DNA of 64,000 nucleotides. Source: Sarocladium kiliense. Lineage: Eukaryota > Ascomycota > Sordariomycetes > Hypocreales > Sarocladiaceae. Below are positions 11,901 through 22,995 of this stretch, piece by piece (the stretch's first letter is position 1; each line of letters begins with the position of its first letter). The DNA lies in the NCBI GenBank assembly GCA_030734395.1, contig JAUZTG010000044.1, positions 1,240,001 through 1,304,000 on the forward strand. Direction: 5' to 3'. The notes below the pieces were generated by a model that searched no databases, was not told where the DNA came from, and saw only the letters and a list, made by a program, of their open reading frames with translations. The position numbers were made by a program, and so were the translations under genes.

Positions 11901-14900
11901 GATGCCATCCATGTAACGGTGGATTGCGCCAAATCGCTGGTCAGTCCAAACATAACATATGTCTTGTCGCTCTTGAAACGAACGAGGCCGTCTACGGTGG
12001 GAACTTGCACAGGAACCGACGAAGCACTGCCCCAGTCCAAAATGCCTGCGCTCGCTGGATCGACTTCAGCTCCCTCGAGCAGCTTCTCCACCGTGATGGT
12101 AGCCAGTCTGGAACCAAAGGCCTCGGAAAGCACAGTGTTCTTCACTGCCCATTGAACCACTCTGCTGAGCCTCGGGCGTAGATCAGCAACAGTGAAGCCC
12201 TGGGCATGCTGGAGCGCTTGGAGCCCTGTGAGGGTCGTTCGAAGACATGATTCAGGCAGAGAGGAGGCGATCATTGCGCCGAGTTGCTTCTCCTGAATGT
12301 CATCAGCGGCATTAATAAATACCGCGACGGTAGGAGGCAGAAGAGAGCGAATCTCTCGCTTTTGAGCATAGTGGTCGATTGAGATCCATGGACCTTCGGG
12401 GGTTGGTGTGGATGAGGTGGTGAAGACGACAGTTACGTCGACGAGAGATGCAGCCTCGAAAATACTGGAGGCTATCTCAGGAGATGGCTCATGAATGAAC
12501 AGCGTCGAGCCTTTTCTGCAAACAGACAGGATGTTTTCAACCCGCAGAAGATTGTCAAGCTGGGAGAGGAACTGTGACTCGCTGCCTGCAGGCACCTCAA
12601 CTTCAACCACGTCATCCGCAGAGACTGAAGCATAAGATCCATTGTTGGTCGTGATGGAGACAACGGACTTGTTCGTCGCAACGTTGGTGCCGAGAACAAG
12701 GTAGGTCGGCTGGAGAGGCGCCGTGAGCACCGGGGCCAGGAGTGAGTGGCCAACCTTGATCAGAACCTGCGAGGCATCCTCACTTGGGTCGGGAATGGAA
12801 ATAGCAGCTTGAAGAGAGCTATCATGAACAAGATTCGGCTTAGAGGATCCCTGAGAGAGATTGACCGGCGTGGTCTGCGGATTGATGGAGTGGTAAATAG
12901 TTCGCTTGGAGGCGTTGTACCGATCGTTGATGGCATTCTCATGATGCACACGAGCAACCATAAGCTGCCCGTTCTCAAGAGCAAGCTCATGCTCCTGAGT
13001 CCACACCATCTTCTCGATACTGCCATCTTTCTCCCACGTGGTGCCATAGCGCAGGCGAAGGAGCGTCTCCAGGAGTTGTCGCGGGTCAGGCTTGGTGCCG
13101 CTCTCCAAGTCAAGCACTTGAGCAACCAGATCCGGGTTCTCGAGCAGAACTGTACGGATGAGACCAATGGACATGTTCATGTAAGGCTCGTCAGACCTGC
13201 ATCCTTGTGTGATCCAGAGGACTGTCCCCTGTGTCTCGAACAGCCGCTGCATTCCCTTGAGAGTGTCTTCAGAGAGAGAGCGGAAGATAGGTTCATCAAG
13301 CTCCGTTAGGCACAGGATAGCACTGCTGGAGGACGTTTTGACAGCACCCTGCATCTCACCAAGAGTCTTGTACACGGCATGCTTCACGCCGAATGGCTGG
13401 ACCAGTCGAAGGATCTGGTTGATGAGTTGGCTGGTACCCAATGTCTGGCCGCCAATGATCACGAGGTCCCATTCCTCCTCGGGGGTTGACTCATAGGTAG
13501 CGAAGGATGAGAGCGGATCACGAAGCAGTGAGACTCGGTCATCAACCGCCTGTGTGACCCAGACAGTCAGTGTAGAGGGGAAGACATCAATCTCAGGCGT
13601 AGCCGTATCTACTCCTGAAAAGCCACACTCAAGAAGCAGCTGGTGCCATTCGAGCGTTGAGACACCAGGCGAGAGCATTCTGCCATCATCCTGACCGAGC
13701 CACCAACCTGTCGTAGCAGACATCATGAATCCAGTACGGCTGACGTCGTTGTTGGTGATCTCCTGCATGACAAGGAAGCCACCCGGCTTCAAGAGGCGGC
13801 GTGCATTCCTCAGGGTACGACGGAGATCGGTAGTAGCGTGAAGAACCAGGGAGGCAACTACCATGTCATACGAGTGTTCCTCATAGCCCTGAGCGACGAT
13901 ATCCTTCTCGCAGTCAAGAGGCTTGAAGATAATCTTGTTGCCCAGGCTATCGAAGACCTGCTGAGCGGTCTCAAAGAACCCCGAGGAGATATCAGTGTAA
14001 GTGTAAGACGCAAAAGTGCGACCAATTTCCTTCATGATGACCTTGGTAGCACCACCGGTGCCAGCACCGATCTCGAGGATCTTCATGTGAGGATACCGAT
14101 GAACAAGCTGCTTGACGGTTCGGCCGAGGAAGAGGGTCCACTCCTTCAAGCCCATGCCGATCTCGTAGAAACGATCCAGCAGGCCATCCTTGGTCATGTG
14201 CTCCAGAATCGTTGTCTCGCCCCTGAGGACAGCAGGGATATTATCACCTACAGCGCGAGCGAGCTGCAGCTCCGTTCTATGTGCCCATCTGTGTAATATA
14301 TTAGTAAGATATACTGATGCCAAAGACAAAGAATGAAATGGGACTGGCTAAATCTAAAGAGTAAAATAAAACTTACTTCACTTTGAGAGCGGCGATATCA
14401 GCTGGAGTGTCATCCAGCCACTTCTTTTGAGAGTACGGCCTCGTTCCAGTAGTCGAGATAACATGGTTATAGAACTCAAACATACACTCAAAGTGCCAGT
14501 CGAGGTTCAGAGTCTCTCTGCGGCTCTTTGGGAATTCAGCGACAGTGTTCCTCATATAATCAAGGACAACCCTCTCCATGACCTCGGCGAATTCGTAGTC
14601 TTCAGCCGTGGATCTGTGGCCGCCCAAAGCCAGCTCGCAATCAGGGTTGAGCGATGCCCACTTGTGCTCAGTGAAGAACTTCTTGTCCGACTCAGCTGTG
14701 GGCTCAGCGAAGGCGACGACTTGGATGCCCTCCATCTGCACCAGACCAGCCCCCTCGTGGGTGTATATGTCGACATCACCACGGAGTTGCCTGGAAGTCA
14801 TCGGGTTTTCAGTCAGATGAGCGCAGGACTTAACACTACTGGTCTCTGACCCAAGATGCTGCTCGCAAAGACCCACGTTGACACGGAAACTCTTGATGCC

Positions 14901-17900
14901 TGTAGGAACGTGCAGTTGTTGAAGACTGCCATCGCCGGGGAAGCAATAGGCCAAGAAGATGCCCTGAAGAGCCGTGTCCAGCATGGCGGGGTGAAGCAGC
15001 ATCTGTACGGGCTCGTCGTCCTGAGGAGGCACAGTGATTGTTGAAGATGAGTAGTCAAGCTTCCTCTCGATTGAGTTGAGCGTGCGGAATTCACCACTGT
15101 AGCTGTAGCCAATAGGCTCCAGAGAGGCATAGAAGCGCTCTTCTGAGACAGTGTTGAGATTGGGAGGATCAGCCTTTCGAGAGGGGAGCCATCGAGCATG
15201 AGTCTCGCCCGTGATGACACGGATTGTACCCGTAGCATGAGTAGACAGAAGTTCGACCTCGGCACTGGTCGATGCGTGATAGGAGAAAGAAGCAGTGTAA
15301 GTATCGTTCTTCACGCCCTCTTCCTTGACCACTCCATGTAAAGTGAACAGAGTCTCAATGCCGGCATCGTTGTCACCAAAGACCAGCGGCTTGCCGAGGC
15401 TAAAGTCTTGGATCTCGATTAGAGCGATGCTCTTGTCGGGTGAGAGAGTCCTGGCTGCCTCTACAGCCGTGGCGATGTAGGCTGTAGCCGGGTAGACGAC
15501 CTGCCCCTGGAGCTGATGACCACGAACCCACGGCATCTCGCTCAGCTTGAGGAGGTTTCTCCAGCGAATCTCATCCTCAGTCACATCTGTCGTCCGCTTT
15601 CCGAGCAGTGGATGAGGCGGGTTCCTGGCGCTGGCAAAGGCTCTAGAGATCCTAGACTCATGCCAATAGAGCCTGTCATGGTCCCAGTGATAGGCAGGGA
15701 GGTCTTTCAGTAGCTGTCGACTCGGTGCACCCGAGGCTAGCAAGTCCACGCCATGGAAGTCGACTGGGGATGGGGAGAATCGAGACCAAAGTGTACCTAG
15801 GGCATCGCCGAAAGAATCGATGTCATCCTTACCACGGTTCAGTAGGCCCGTGTACGGCAGCGCTTCCGCATTGTCGTTGCTCGCGCGAAGGGTCTCGAGG
15901 ACAGGGCCCTTCAGTGCTGGATGGGGCCCGACTTCGATAGCGAAATCGAAGGGGTCCTGAGCGACAGCTGCTGCGGCCTGGACAGCTTGGGAGAAGAGCA
16001 CAGGCCGGAGCAGGTTGCTCACCCAGTATGGCCCGGAGAGGTCGCGATCACCTTCCATGTCAGCACGCATCTCCGTGTTCTCATACGTGCTGGACATCCA
16101 AGGAGCGCTTTCCTCGGCATCAGTCCGAGGCTTGATGTTGCAGCCCTCAAGCCCCTTGAGGAACCCAGCTGCCACCTTTTGCATGTGTGGCGAGTGATAC
16201 GCCTTGTCGACTTTCAAGATCCTCGCAAACTTGCCCTCATCTTGGAGGATCTCCTGCGCCTGCTCAATGGCATCCTTGTCGCCAGAGAGTGTTACAGCCG
16301 TAGGCGAGTTATAAGCAGCAACACATAGACGGCCCTTGAACATGGGCAATTCGCACAGCTCGTTGGCGTCTTCTGCTGATGCGCCAGCAGCCATCATGGC
16401 TCCAGGCTTGTCGGATGGGCAGATGGTCGAATAGTAGCCACGGTAGTACGCGATCTTGACTGCCTCTGCTCGGGAGATGTAGCCCTTGGCATAGGCCGCG
16501 GCAATCTCACCGGACGAGTGGCCGATGATGGCCTGGAAGGTCACCCCTGCGCTGCGAAGGAGATCGTATAAGATGACCTCGATAGTGGTTGTAATAGGTT
16601 GTGCATACGCTGCCTCGGCGACGCGAGACTCAGATGCTTCGCAGGTAAGCTGGTCGACTAGTCTCCAAGAGGGCCTATCTGGTTCAGGAAGACGCTGAAG
16701 CTCCCGATCCAGATCCTCGACGATTTTCCTCACGTATGGGCTCTTCATCAAGCCTCTGCCCATGGTGGGCCACTGTGCGCCTTGACCAGTGAACACACCA
16801 AGGACACGGACGGGACGTGACAACTCCTTTGCACGGGTGCCGAAACTGGAGCCAGGATTACCATCCGGAGACGCAGCCAGAAACTCATCAATCTTGGCTC
16901 GGAGATCATCTACTGATCTTGCAGGAATGCTAGCTCGAACAGCATGATGAGATCTGCGAGCGTATAGCGTGTAGGAGAGATCGCCTATATCGATAGTTGG
17001 GTGAGATTGGAGATAGTCCGAATAGTCGGACAGCACACCTCGCAAAGCCGTTCCGGAGACAGCCGAGAAGTTGAACGGCGTAAATTGCGGAGCTTCTGAA
17101 GCCTTGCTCTCCTTATCCTGTACGAGAGTCCTGCTGTTTGAAGGCAGATAGTTCTCGATAATAACATGTGAGTTAGTTCCTCCAAAGCCGAAGCTGTTGA
17201 CACTAGCCCGACGTGCAGCGCCATCTGCGAGCTTCGGCCATGACTTGGAACTAGTCGCTATCTCAAGGTTGGTGTAGAATGGCTCAACTGCAGAGTGCAG
17301 TTTGTTGAAGAGCAGGTTAGGTGGGATGACGGCATGCTGAACAGCAAGCGACGCCTTCAGGAGGCCAGCCAGACCCGCCGTTCCCTCTGTATGACCGACA
17401 ACGGTCTTTATAGAGCCAACATACAACGGGTCGTGACCGGTATCGTTGATATTGTCTCCTGGATGAAAGAATGCTTTGGCAATTGCTTCGGCTTCCTTGG
17501 GGTCACCAGCCGCGGTACCAGTTCCGTGAGCCTCGAAGAACTGGCATCGCTGGCCGGGATCCTTAGGGTCTAGTCCGGCCTTCTTGTAAGTCTGCTCAAT
17601 CAGGTCGATCTGTGCAGCTGCATTGGGCATAGTGATACCCTTAGTCCGACCATCCTGATTGACTCCCGTCTCTCGGATGATACATTCGATCTTGTCGCCG
17701 TCTGCGATAGCAGTGCTGAGACGCTTCAGGATCACAGCAGCTACTCCCTCGCCGCGTGCGTATCCAGTGGCATCGGCATCCCACATGCGAGATCGACTAT
17801 CGGCAGACAGCATGTGCAGAGAGCTTTCAGCAATATACTGCCCAGCGTCAAGGATCATGTTGGCACCAGCAGCAACGGCCACGTCTGAGTCGCCGCTTCG

Positions 17901-18497
17901 CAGGAGCTGAACAGCCTGGTGAACGGCCACCAGGCTAGAGGAACAGGCGGTATCGATGGTCATGCAGGGACCATGCCAGTCGAAGAAGTAAGAGATGCGG
18001 TTCGACATGATGCTCCTAGCCGTGCCTGTCGGGGCATAGGTTGGCAGAGTATCGACATCCTTGTGCAAATGGTCGATGTAGTCGGCACACATGAGTCCAA
18101 CGTAGACTCCAGTACGAGACCCGACCAAAGACTCGAGCGGGATTCCAGCCGCTTCAAGTGATTCATAGACCACCTCCATCAACAGACGCTGCTGGGGGTC
18201 AATAGCCGCCACCTCTACAGGCTTGATATTGAAGAAGCCTGCATCGAAGTGACGGTGGTCTTCATCCAGAAAGTATGACTCCCTGACATCTGTTGTTGCA
18301 TGGTGATTCGGGTTCGGGTGATAGAAGTTGTCGATGTTGAAGCGTTCCTCAGGGATACGCTGAAGAAGATCACGAGGCTTGAGCAGGAGTTCCCATAGCT
18401 TGGATGGGTTGCTCGAGGAGCCAGGGAAGCGCATACCGCTTCCAATGACAGCTATGGGCTCTCCATGGCCTTGCGTAGCGTTGTTCTGGGCCACCAT
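5904..18497 (-). CDS. Hybrid PKS-NRPS synthase (HR-PKS plus one NRPS module)
   Basis: Makes a reduced, C-methylated polyketide and joins it to one amino acid. Exons (minus): 18497-14377, 14288-11083, 10677-8884, 8821-5904, giving 4012 residues. Domain order: KS (Cys185, His324, His369), AT (GHSSG, Ser661), DH (His994, Asp1174), C-methyltransferase (EIGAGTGG near 1446), a region without ER motifs, KR (GLTSDL near 2155, Tyr2296), ACP (Ser2476), C (HHIIMDG near 2725), A (FTSGTSGVPKG near 3201), PCP (Ser3616), terminal reductase (SGATGLLG near 3700; Ser3814/Thr3815, Tyr3849, Lys3853). The missing ER is presumably supplied in trans by the gene at 29889. A hand alignment to the phenylalanine-activating GrsA domain gives specificity residues D-M-N-S-A-A-A-L-S-K; I do not assign a substrate. 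The intact reductase set suggests release as an aldehyde, though Dieckmann release cannot be excluded. The second intron (10678-11082) is 405 nt and carries inverted 12-nt arrays. Confidence 0.96.
10742..10849 (+). repeat. 12-nt repeat array B-left, inside a PKS-NRPS intron
   Basis: CCTAT/CCTTAT-type units recur every 12 nt (starts near 10742, 10754, 10766, 10778, 10790, 10802, 10814, 10826 and 10838). The array lies in the 405-nt second intron of the PKS-NRPS gene and is in opposite orientation to array B-right, with which it could pair in the precursor RNA. Confidence 0.85.
10866..11031 (-). repeat. 12-nt repeat array B-right, inside a PKS-NRPS intron
   Basis: A purine-rich plus strand carries ATAGG/ATAAG cores 12 nt apart at 10991, 11003, 11015 and 11027, and more diverged copies toward 10866. 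It includes the 9-mer GCAGGATAG that also occurs in arrays A and C. In the sense of the PKS-NRPS transcript it has the same orientation as array A. Confidence 0.85.
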
Positions 18498-19379
18498 GGT
18501 GAATAGTACCTTACAATGTGGTGGTACAATACGGGATGAGGTGTTGAAACTCGTCGATGGTCAAAGCCCGCGTGAAAAAGACGTGTTAACGCGACAGTTT
18601 CAACAATAAAATGATTCCCATTCTTCACCAATATGGAGCCAATGGCTAAGTAATCTATCCCCTTTTCTAACTATCTGCTACAAAGCACCTCCTAACTTAC
18701 ACAGGTAGCCCCATCCAGGGCCGCAAAACTTCAGCCTGACCTACCCGGGCGTTCTAGACTTCGGCTCCCAAGCTCAGTGCTAGGATTGGAGACGATTCGG
18801 AGTCAAGGTCTGTCAGCCTTATCTCAACCAGTTCGGGTTCGGACCAACAGCTTTGAGAAGAGACAGTTAGGTTCGGGCATGTCCACAGAAACGATGTACG
18901 GTAGGACGATTCGGAGCGGACGAATCCCCCGCCCAATGAATCCGTAATGCAGATCAGGTCAGGGTCTACCAAATACCTAAGCTCGGGACTTTTCTTAGTC
19001 AATTTTGTCGACCCGAACCCGACGAGACCGCTTCGCCACATGTCTCGGTACTAACACTTATTGGTGGCCAGAGCATGTAAGCCTTCGGTGAGATGAAAGG
19101 GGAAGAACCGAAAGGATGACACGATAAATGCGTGGCCGGGCCATTTATCATACCCCTAGATGATCGTGTGGTAGACCTGGGTAATCACTCATCTCCGCTG
19201 ATCCTCGCACGGCCAGCCTTTGGACGAAGAGAGGTCGTCCCCGTGTACCAGTCGAGAGAAGGATACCGGGCTAACACCACTGTGAGTTCAACCAGATATC
19301 GACACTACTGAATCTCGCGTCCCTACAAGACAACATATTCAACGTTCTGACACTTACTATCAAAAAGCCCTTAGTAACC
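18498..19379. promoter_or_regulatory. Divergent promoter region, PKS-NRPS / small membrane protein 1
   Basis: This 882-bp gap separates the PKS-NRPS start (minus) from the small membrane protein start (plus). It is rich in TCGG words; an 11-base word ACGATTCGGAG occurs twice (near 18784 and 18903), and the cluster motif TCGGGACTTTTC is at 18983. No gene is seen in it. It probably serves both genes. Confidence 0.6.
18983..18998 (+). promoter_or_regulatory. Cluster motif copy 1 (TCGGGACTTTTCTTAG)
   Basis: Sixteen bases match, with one difference, the copy in the Diels-Alderase/enoyl-reductase intergenic region (complement of 29690-29705). The core TCGGRACTTTTC recurs in other cluster promoters and contains a CGG half-site of the kind bound by Zn2Cys6 proteins. 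Which of the two cluster regulators might bind it is unknown. Confidence 0.55.
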
Positions 19380-19760
19380 ATGGCGTACGGGCCACTCATA
19401 AGCAACTTGTTCAGCAAGGTGCTGGTCTTCGCCAACCTCGCCGTCATGCAAGCGCACCTAACCTCCCGCTTCACGCCCGCCTTCTCCAGAAACCTCCAGG
19501 AGAAGCTTCCTGAGCACAATCGAGTCCTCTTCTCGTGGTGGGGCCCTACCGATCCGGTGTTACGCGTCTTCATCGTCGGCGTCAACCTCTTCCTCTCATT
19601 GTTGCTGTTGGTGCCGAGCTCAAGGACCGTTGGGCTTTGGGCTGCATTCGCGCTGTCCTTCGTGGGGCTGTACTCGGATCTGAAGTTGAAGGAGAGCTTT
19701 GTTCCGCATACTACGCTTTTCTTGCTGAGTAGTGGCGCGCTGTACCTGGCTGAGGAGTAG
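19380..19760 (+). CDS. Small integral membrane protein 1 (126 aa)
   Basis: No family recognised with confidence. The single-exon 126-residue product has about four hydrophobic segments (roughly residues 10-25, 58-78, 84-100 and 106-122) and a central charged loop; the topology recalls DoxX-like small membrane proteins, but that is only a resemblance. The ATG sits in a good context (aaccATGG). The gene is divergent from the PKS-NRPS gene across a promoter that carries the cluster motif, and a 12-nt repeat array lies about 170 nt beyond its stop, as for two other cluster genes. It may be one of the small membrane proteins that act in oxidative cyclisation in related pathways; this is inference from context. 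Confidence 0.75.
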   Translation: MAYGPLISNLFSKVLVFANLAVMQAHLTSRFTPAFSRNLQEKLPEHNRVLFSWWGPTDPVLRVFIVGVNLFLSLLLLVPSSRTVGLWAAFALSFVGLYSDLKLKESFVPHTTLFLLSSGALYLAEE

Positions 19761-19929
19761 AGTGAGGCCTTGTCCACAGCCCAAGGTTCACTGGGCGAGC
19801 AAGCGTGCGTGGCGCTGCAAAGTTGGCCATGCATGCTGCAATGTGGACGGGCCGCCTGGTAATTCACAGCCACACTCCTGTGACTTCCCAATGAATTGGG
19901 CACCTCTTCGGATCAATTGGGGACTACTG

Positions 19930-20036
19930 CTATTCTGTAGCTACTATTTGGCTTACATCTTACCTGCTACTATGGATGCTGTCTTGGTCTCTATTTTACA
20001 TACTATTCTGGCTGCCATTCTGGCTGCCATTCATAG
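19930..20036 (+). repeat. 12-nt repeat array D, 3' of small membrane protein 1
   Basis: CTATTCTG/CCATTCTG-type units recur every 12 nt at 19991, 20003, 20015 and 20027, with weaker copies back to 19930. The plus strand (sense of the 19380 gene) reads CTATTCTGGCTG, the same orientation relative to transcription as array A on the PKS-NRPS transcript. It starts about 170 nt after the stop codon at 19760. Confidence 0.75.
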
Positions 20037-20307
20037 TCACAGAGCTGTCTATCCGAGAAACTACCTCTAGCCCTATACTACTCCAAATCCTCTCCACTTG
20101 TCTGCTTTGATTCTAGCTTGAGGGGAATTATAAAAAGTGGCTTGTTGAGCGGGGTTGGGCTGCCGTCTATCCTGGTCTAGGACTGTAGTATACACGAGCT
20201 CACCCCTTGGCATTTACCGTCCTACTCCCGATCCTGATCCTTCATCCTTGACGTCCCCATCGCTGCCCTCAAGCATGTCTCCGTAATTAGTTGGTCTTAT
20301 CCCTGCA

Positions 20308-20787
20308 TTACAGTTCGTTCAGCGCCGCAGCGATAAAGCACACCCAAGCAGGCAAATCCGTGATCAAGCCCCGAACCCAATTCATCCTAAGCCACGCCTC
20401 CATAGAAAGTACAACGTTCCCTTTCGGGACATTCTTCTCGATAGCCGCAATCCGCCTGAAAGCCATCGGCGCAAAAAACATGTGTGCACAGCTGAAAAAC
20501 AAGCCCCATGCATACCAAGCTGTTGACCCGGGCTGATCCCCAGGGACCAACAAATTGACAACGCCAAGCACGTAATTGACGGGGTAGAAGATAATCAGAA
20601 TCCATTGCCATCGCAGGCCACCCCGGGTCCACCACGCGGGGAGAACAGAGTTTGCCAAGGGACGAATGGGCTTCTGGACCCAAGTTCCAAAGATCAAATG
20701 CTCGTCCAGGGCGAACATAAGGACCATGGAGGAGATAAGCGCCGGGCTGAGACGCAGAAGTCGGAGAGATTCTGCAGCGAGAGCCAT
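20308..20787 (-). CDS. Small integral membrane protein 2 (159 aa)
   Basis: The 159-residue product has about four hydrophobic segments (near residues 13-32, 60-82, 92-110 and 138-156). The arrangement, with an R..W.. N..R pattern before the last segment, weakly resembles the DUF1772 group, which includes fungal anthrone-oxygenase-like proteins; I regard this as a hint only. The start is an ATG in good context (accATGG on the coding strand), and no intron is needed. A copy of the cluster motif lies 208-218 bp upstream, so it is probably co-regulated with the synthase. It converges with small membrane protein 1. Small membrane oxidoreductase-like proteins are known partners in hirsutellone-family pathways, a possible role here. 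Confidence 0.75.
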   Translation of the reverse strand: MALAAESLRLLRLSPALISSMVLMFALDEHLIFGTWVQKPIRPLANSVLPAWWTRGGLRWQWILIIFYPVNYVLGVVNLLVPGDQPGSTAWYAWGLFFSCAHMFFAPMAFRRIAAIEKNVPKGNVVLSMEAWLRMNWVRGLITDLPAWVCFIAAALNEL

Positions 20788-21438
20788 GGTTGGTGTGGGT
20801 AAGATAAGGTTGGGTAAGTCGAGTAAGTAGGCAGATAGAGTTGCAGGTCTGGTGGCTGGCTGGCTGGGTTACGTAGCAAGGGTCCCCGATGCCAATACCT
20901 ATGCCTTTTAAGCTGTCCCTGATCTCGCAATAGATCCCTGATATCACGACGAAGTCGTATCCTGCTCGTATGATGGTGTGTGGGCGCACCCTGGAAAAGT
21001 CCCGACTCTCCGACTACATACGGTGATCCACCTATCAGCCAAGACAAGCCACCTCCCTCGCGGCAACTCCGTCCCTTTCCGGAGCCGAAAGGATTCTTCC
21101 TATGCAGCCTATGCATGTGTGTGGCGCCTCATAACCGCCGGGGGGCGGGGGGGTGTAGTACGACGACTGAACAGCGCAGCAACCTGGAGGTACACTAAAG
21201 TATCATCAGGTACCTCAAGGGTGTGCAAGTTGTATTGTGAAAAGCTCCAGTTCATGATCCAGCTCGCCACATTGCAATTGACAAATGATCTGATCTGATC
21301 TGATCTGGTATGCCGCGTAATGGAAGAACTGTCTACTTGCAAGGACGTGCAGGAAGATGTCAACATGCCAATGCCATGTGAACTGGCTTAAAGGAAATTC
21401 ATCAAGATCGCTCTATAATGTAACATTTCGTTATTCTT
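20788..21438. other. Promoter of small membrane protein 2 and 3' flank of regulator 1
   Basis: No gene is visible. The part nearest 20788 is the upstream region of the minus-strand membrane protein gene and holds the cluster motif at 20994-21005. A short direct repeat of TGATC (about four copies, 21288-21306) has no evident role. Confidence 0.55.
20994..21005 (-). promoter_or_regulatory. Cluster motif copy 2
   Basis: The plus strand reads GAAAAGTCCCGA, so the minus strand reads TCGGGACTTTTC, identical over 12 bases to copy 1. A second TCGG word lies just beside it (TCGGAGAG on the minus strand). It lies 208-218 bp upstream of the minus-strand gene starting at 20787. Confidence 0.55.
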
Positions 21439-22995
21439 TTACACCGGCTTGTAAACAAGCTCATGAAGCCCCCGAATCTCTTCCCTCAGAGCTTTAGTTC
21501 CTACTCTATCTGCGAAGCCCTCCCCATAAGCTTCGCTCCGTAGCACCAGATCAAGCAGCCTGCGGGGGATAGCACTGCTGCGAGCATTGCTCCCGCTCGT
21601 CTCGCTACTTGATTCACCCTCGCTATCATCTGGGTAGCCAAGCAACCGTCCGATGATATCAATCATTCGAATCACAGCCTGTATGAGAACGATGATCTGG
21701 AGATCCAGATCCGGCGGGATTGATAGGTCATCGATGTTGAGGAATGAGATTGTAAAGAGGCTGATCTGGCGGTGCTTGGTGAGCAGTGCCGCTCTGATGG
21801 CGGCAAAGGCATCTCGACAGATGTATATAAGATTTGTGTGGCATGAGAGCAGTAGCAGGCTCGTAGGCATGTCAAGGTCAGAACCATGTGATGAGTCTTG
21901 CAGCCCTGAGAAGTCGGTGCTGCTGTCTGATCGAGGTCTCTTCCGAGGTGGCCGGCCTGTCGTTTCAGACAAGGTCCCTCTCAAGTCCTCACTGTCGAAC
22001 CCTTCCATTGGGCTCAACAGACTATTGTTACTCACAATGCTGGATTTCGGATTGTCACGAGAGTTGTGCTTGGGAGAATGACTCGGTTCCGAAGAACCAA
22101 GAATCTCGACAAGCAATCTGTGGTACGTCTGCAAGCCGTGCATCATGAAGACCACAGAGTCGCAGAGAGTACGGTTATCATCCCGTGGTGTAGCCAGTGC
22201 TGTCGAACCCATATTCGAGTGTATGTTTGTGTACTTGGTTCTCGTGGAACCCATGGCGCCTAACTGACGGGACAGTTGCATATTAAGATCCGACAACTCT
22301 TGCATCGTCTCTTGGCGCATCTGGGGGAAGCGATTGTAATCGCCCAATGGCTCGGTAGCATCGATTGCGGTGCCTTCGTCCTCGGTGAGGGCCGGAAGGG
22401 ACGGGGCCGAGGACAGATCCAAGGTTGGATTGAGATAGTGTTCCGTCGGTAGGCCCCGCACCGACTCATCGTCGAGCGTGGGTTCACCGTGGAGAGCGAA
22501 ATCAAATGCATCCAGATACTGCACCGTGACGCTCCGTAAGGTTGGATCAATTGGTGTGTCGTCGAGGTCATGGACCAACCAAGCATCGCTGTTGGGGGTG
22601 AAGTCGACGTTGGCTGCTGCTTGGGATGAGGTGGTAGCCAGGGGCGGGGACCGTGCTGGTTGGGATGCATTGCGGGAGCTTCCGCTTCCGCTGCCGCTGA
22701 CGCTGCTTTCTGAGTGTTGGTGTTGGTGTTGGTGCTGATGCTGATGCTGGTGTTGGTTCTTATCCGTGCGCCGTGGTCTGCCCATGCGCACTGATGAGTC
22801 GATGATGCATGTTGCACCGGCTTTCTGGCATCTCTCGCATGGAGCCTTGTGGTTGGGACTTCGAATGCATCGCAGCTTTTGGCCTCGACATCTGTCGCAC
22901 GCTAATTGTTGGGGTTTGTCTCTTCTTGACGACTTCCCTATACTTGATCCCGACTCGAATCCTGAGAAGCAGCTGGAAGAGTCTGGACGTGGCAT
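21439..22995 (-). CDS. Zn2Cys6 transcription factor, cluster regulator 1
   Basis: A probable pathway-specific activator in the nucleus. The 518-residue, single-exon protein has an N-terminal binuclear zinc cluster, Cys33-X2-Cys-X6-Cys-X9-Cys-X2-Cys-X6-Cys63, followed by a basic GRPRRT segment and seven Gln-His pairs at about residues 81-94. The spacing and the glycine-arginine-proline linker are of the AflR type, and the C-terminal part has the helical look of the aflatoxin-regulator domain. A TATA-like element lies near 23150. I do not see the TCGGRACTTTTC motif upstream, so this gene may be expressed independently of the structural genes. The other cluster regulator (31091-32452) has the same cysteine spacing. 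Confidence 0.92.
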   Translation of the reverse strand: MPRPDSSSCFSGFESGSSIGKSSRRDKPQQLACDRCRGQKLRCIRSPNHKAPCERCQKAGATCIIDSSVRMGRPRRTDKNQHQHQHQHQHQHQHSESSVSGSGSGSSRNASQPARSPPLATTSSQAAANVDFTPNSDAWLVHDLDDTPIDPTLRSVTVQYLDAFDFALHGEPTLDDESVRGLPTEHYLNPTLDLSSAPSLPALTEDEGTAIDATEPLGDYNRFPQMRQETMQELSDLNMQLSRQLGAMGSTRTKYTNIHSNMGSTALATPRDDNRTLCDSVVFMMHGLQTYHRLLVEILGSSEPSHSPKHNSRDNPKSSIVSNNSLLSPMEGFDSEDLRGTLSETTGRPPRKRPRSDSSTDFSGLQDSSHGSDLDMPTSLLLLSCHTNLIYICRDAFAAIRAALLTKHRQISLFTISFLNIDDLSIPPDLDLQIIVLIQAVIRMIDIIGRLLGYPDDSEGESSSETSGSNARSSAIPRRLLDLVLRSEAYGEGFADRVGTKALREEIRGLHELVYKPV

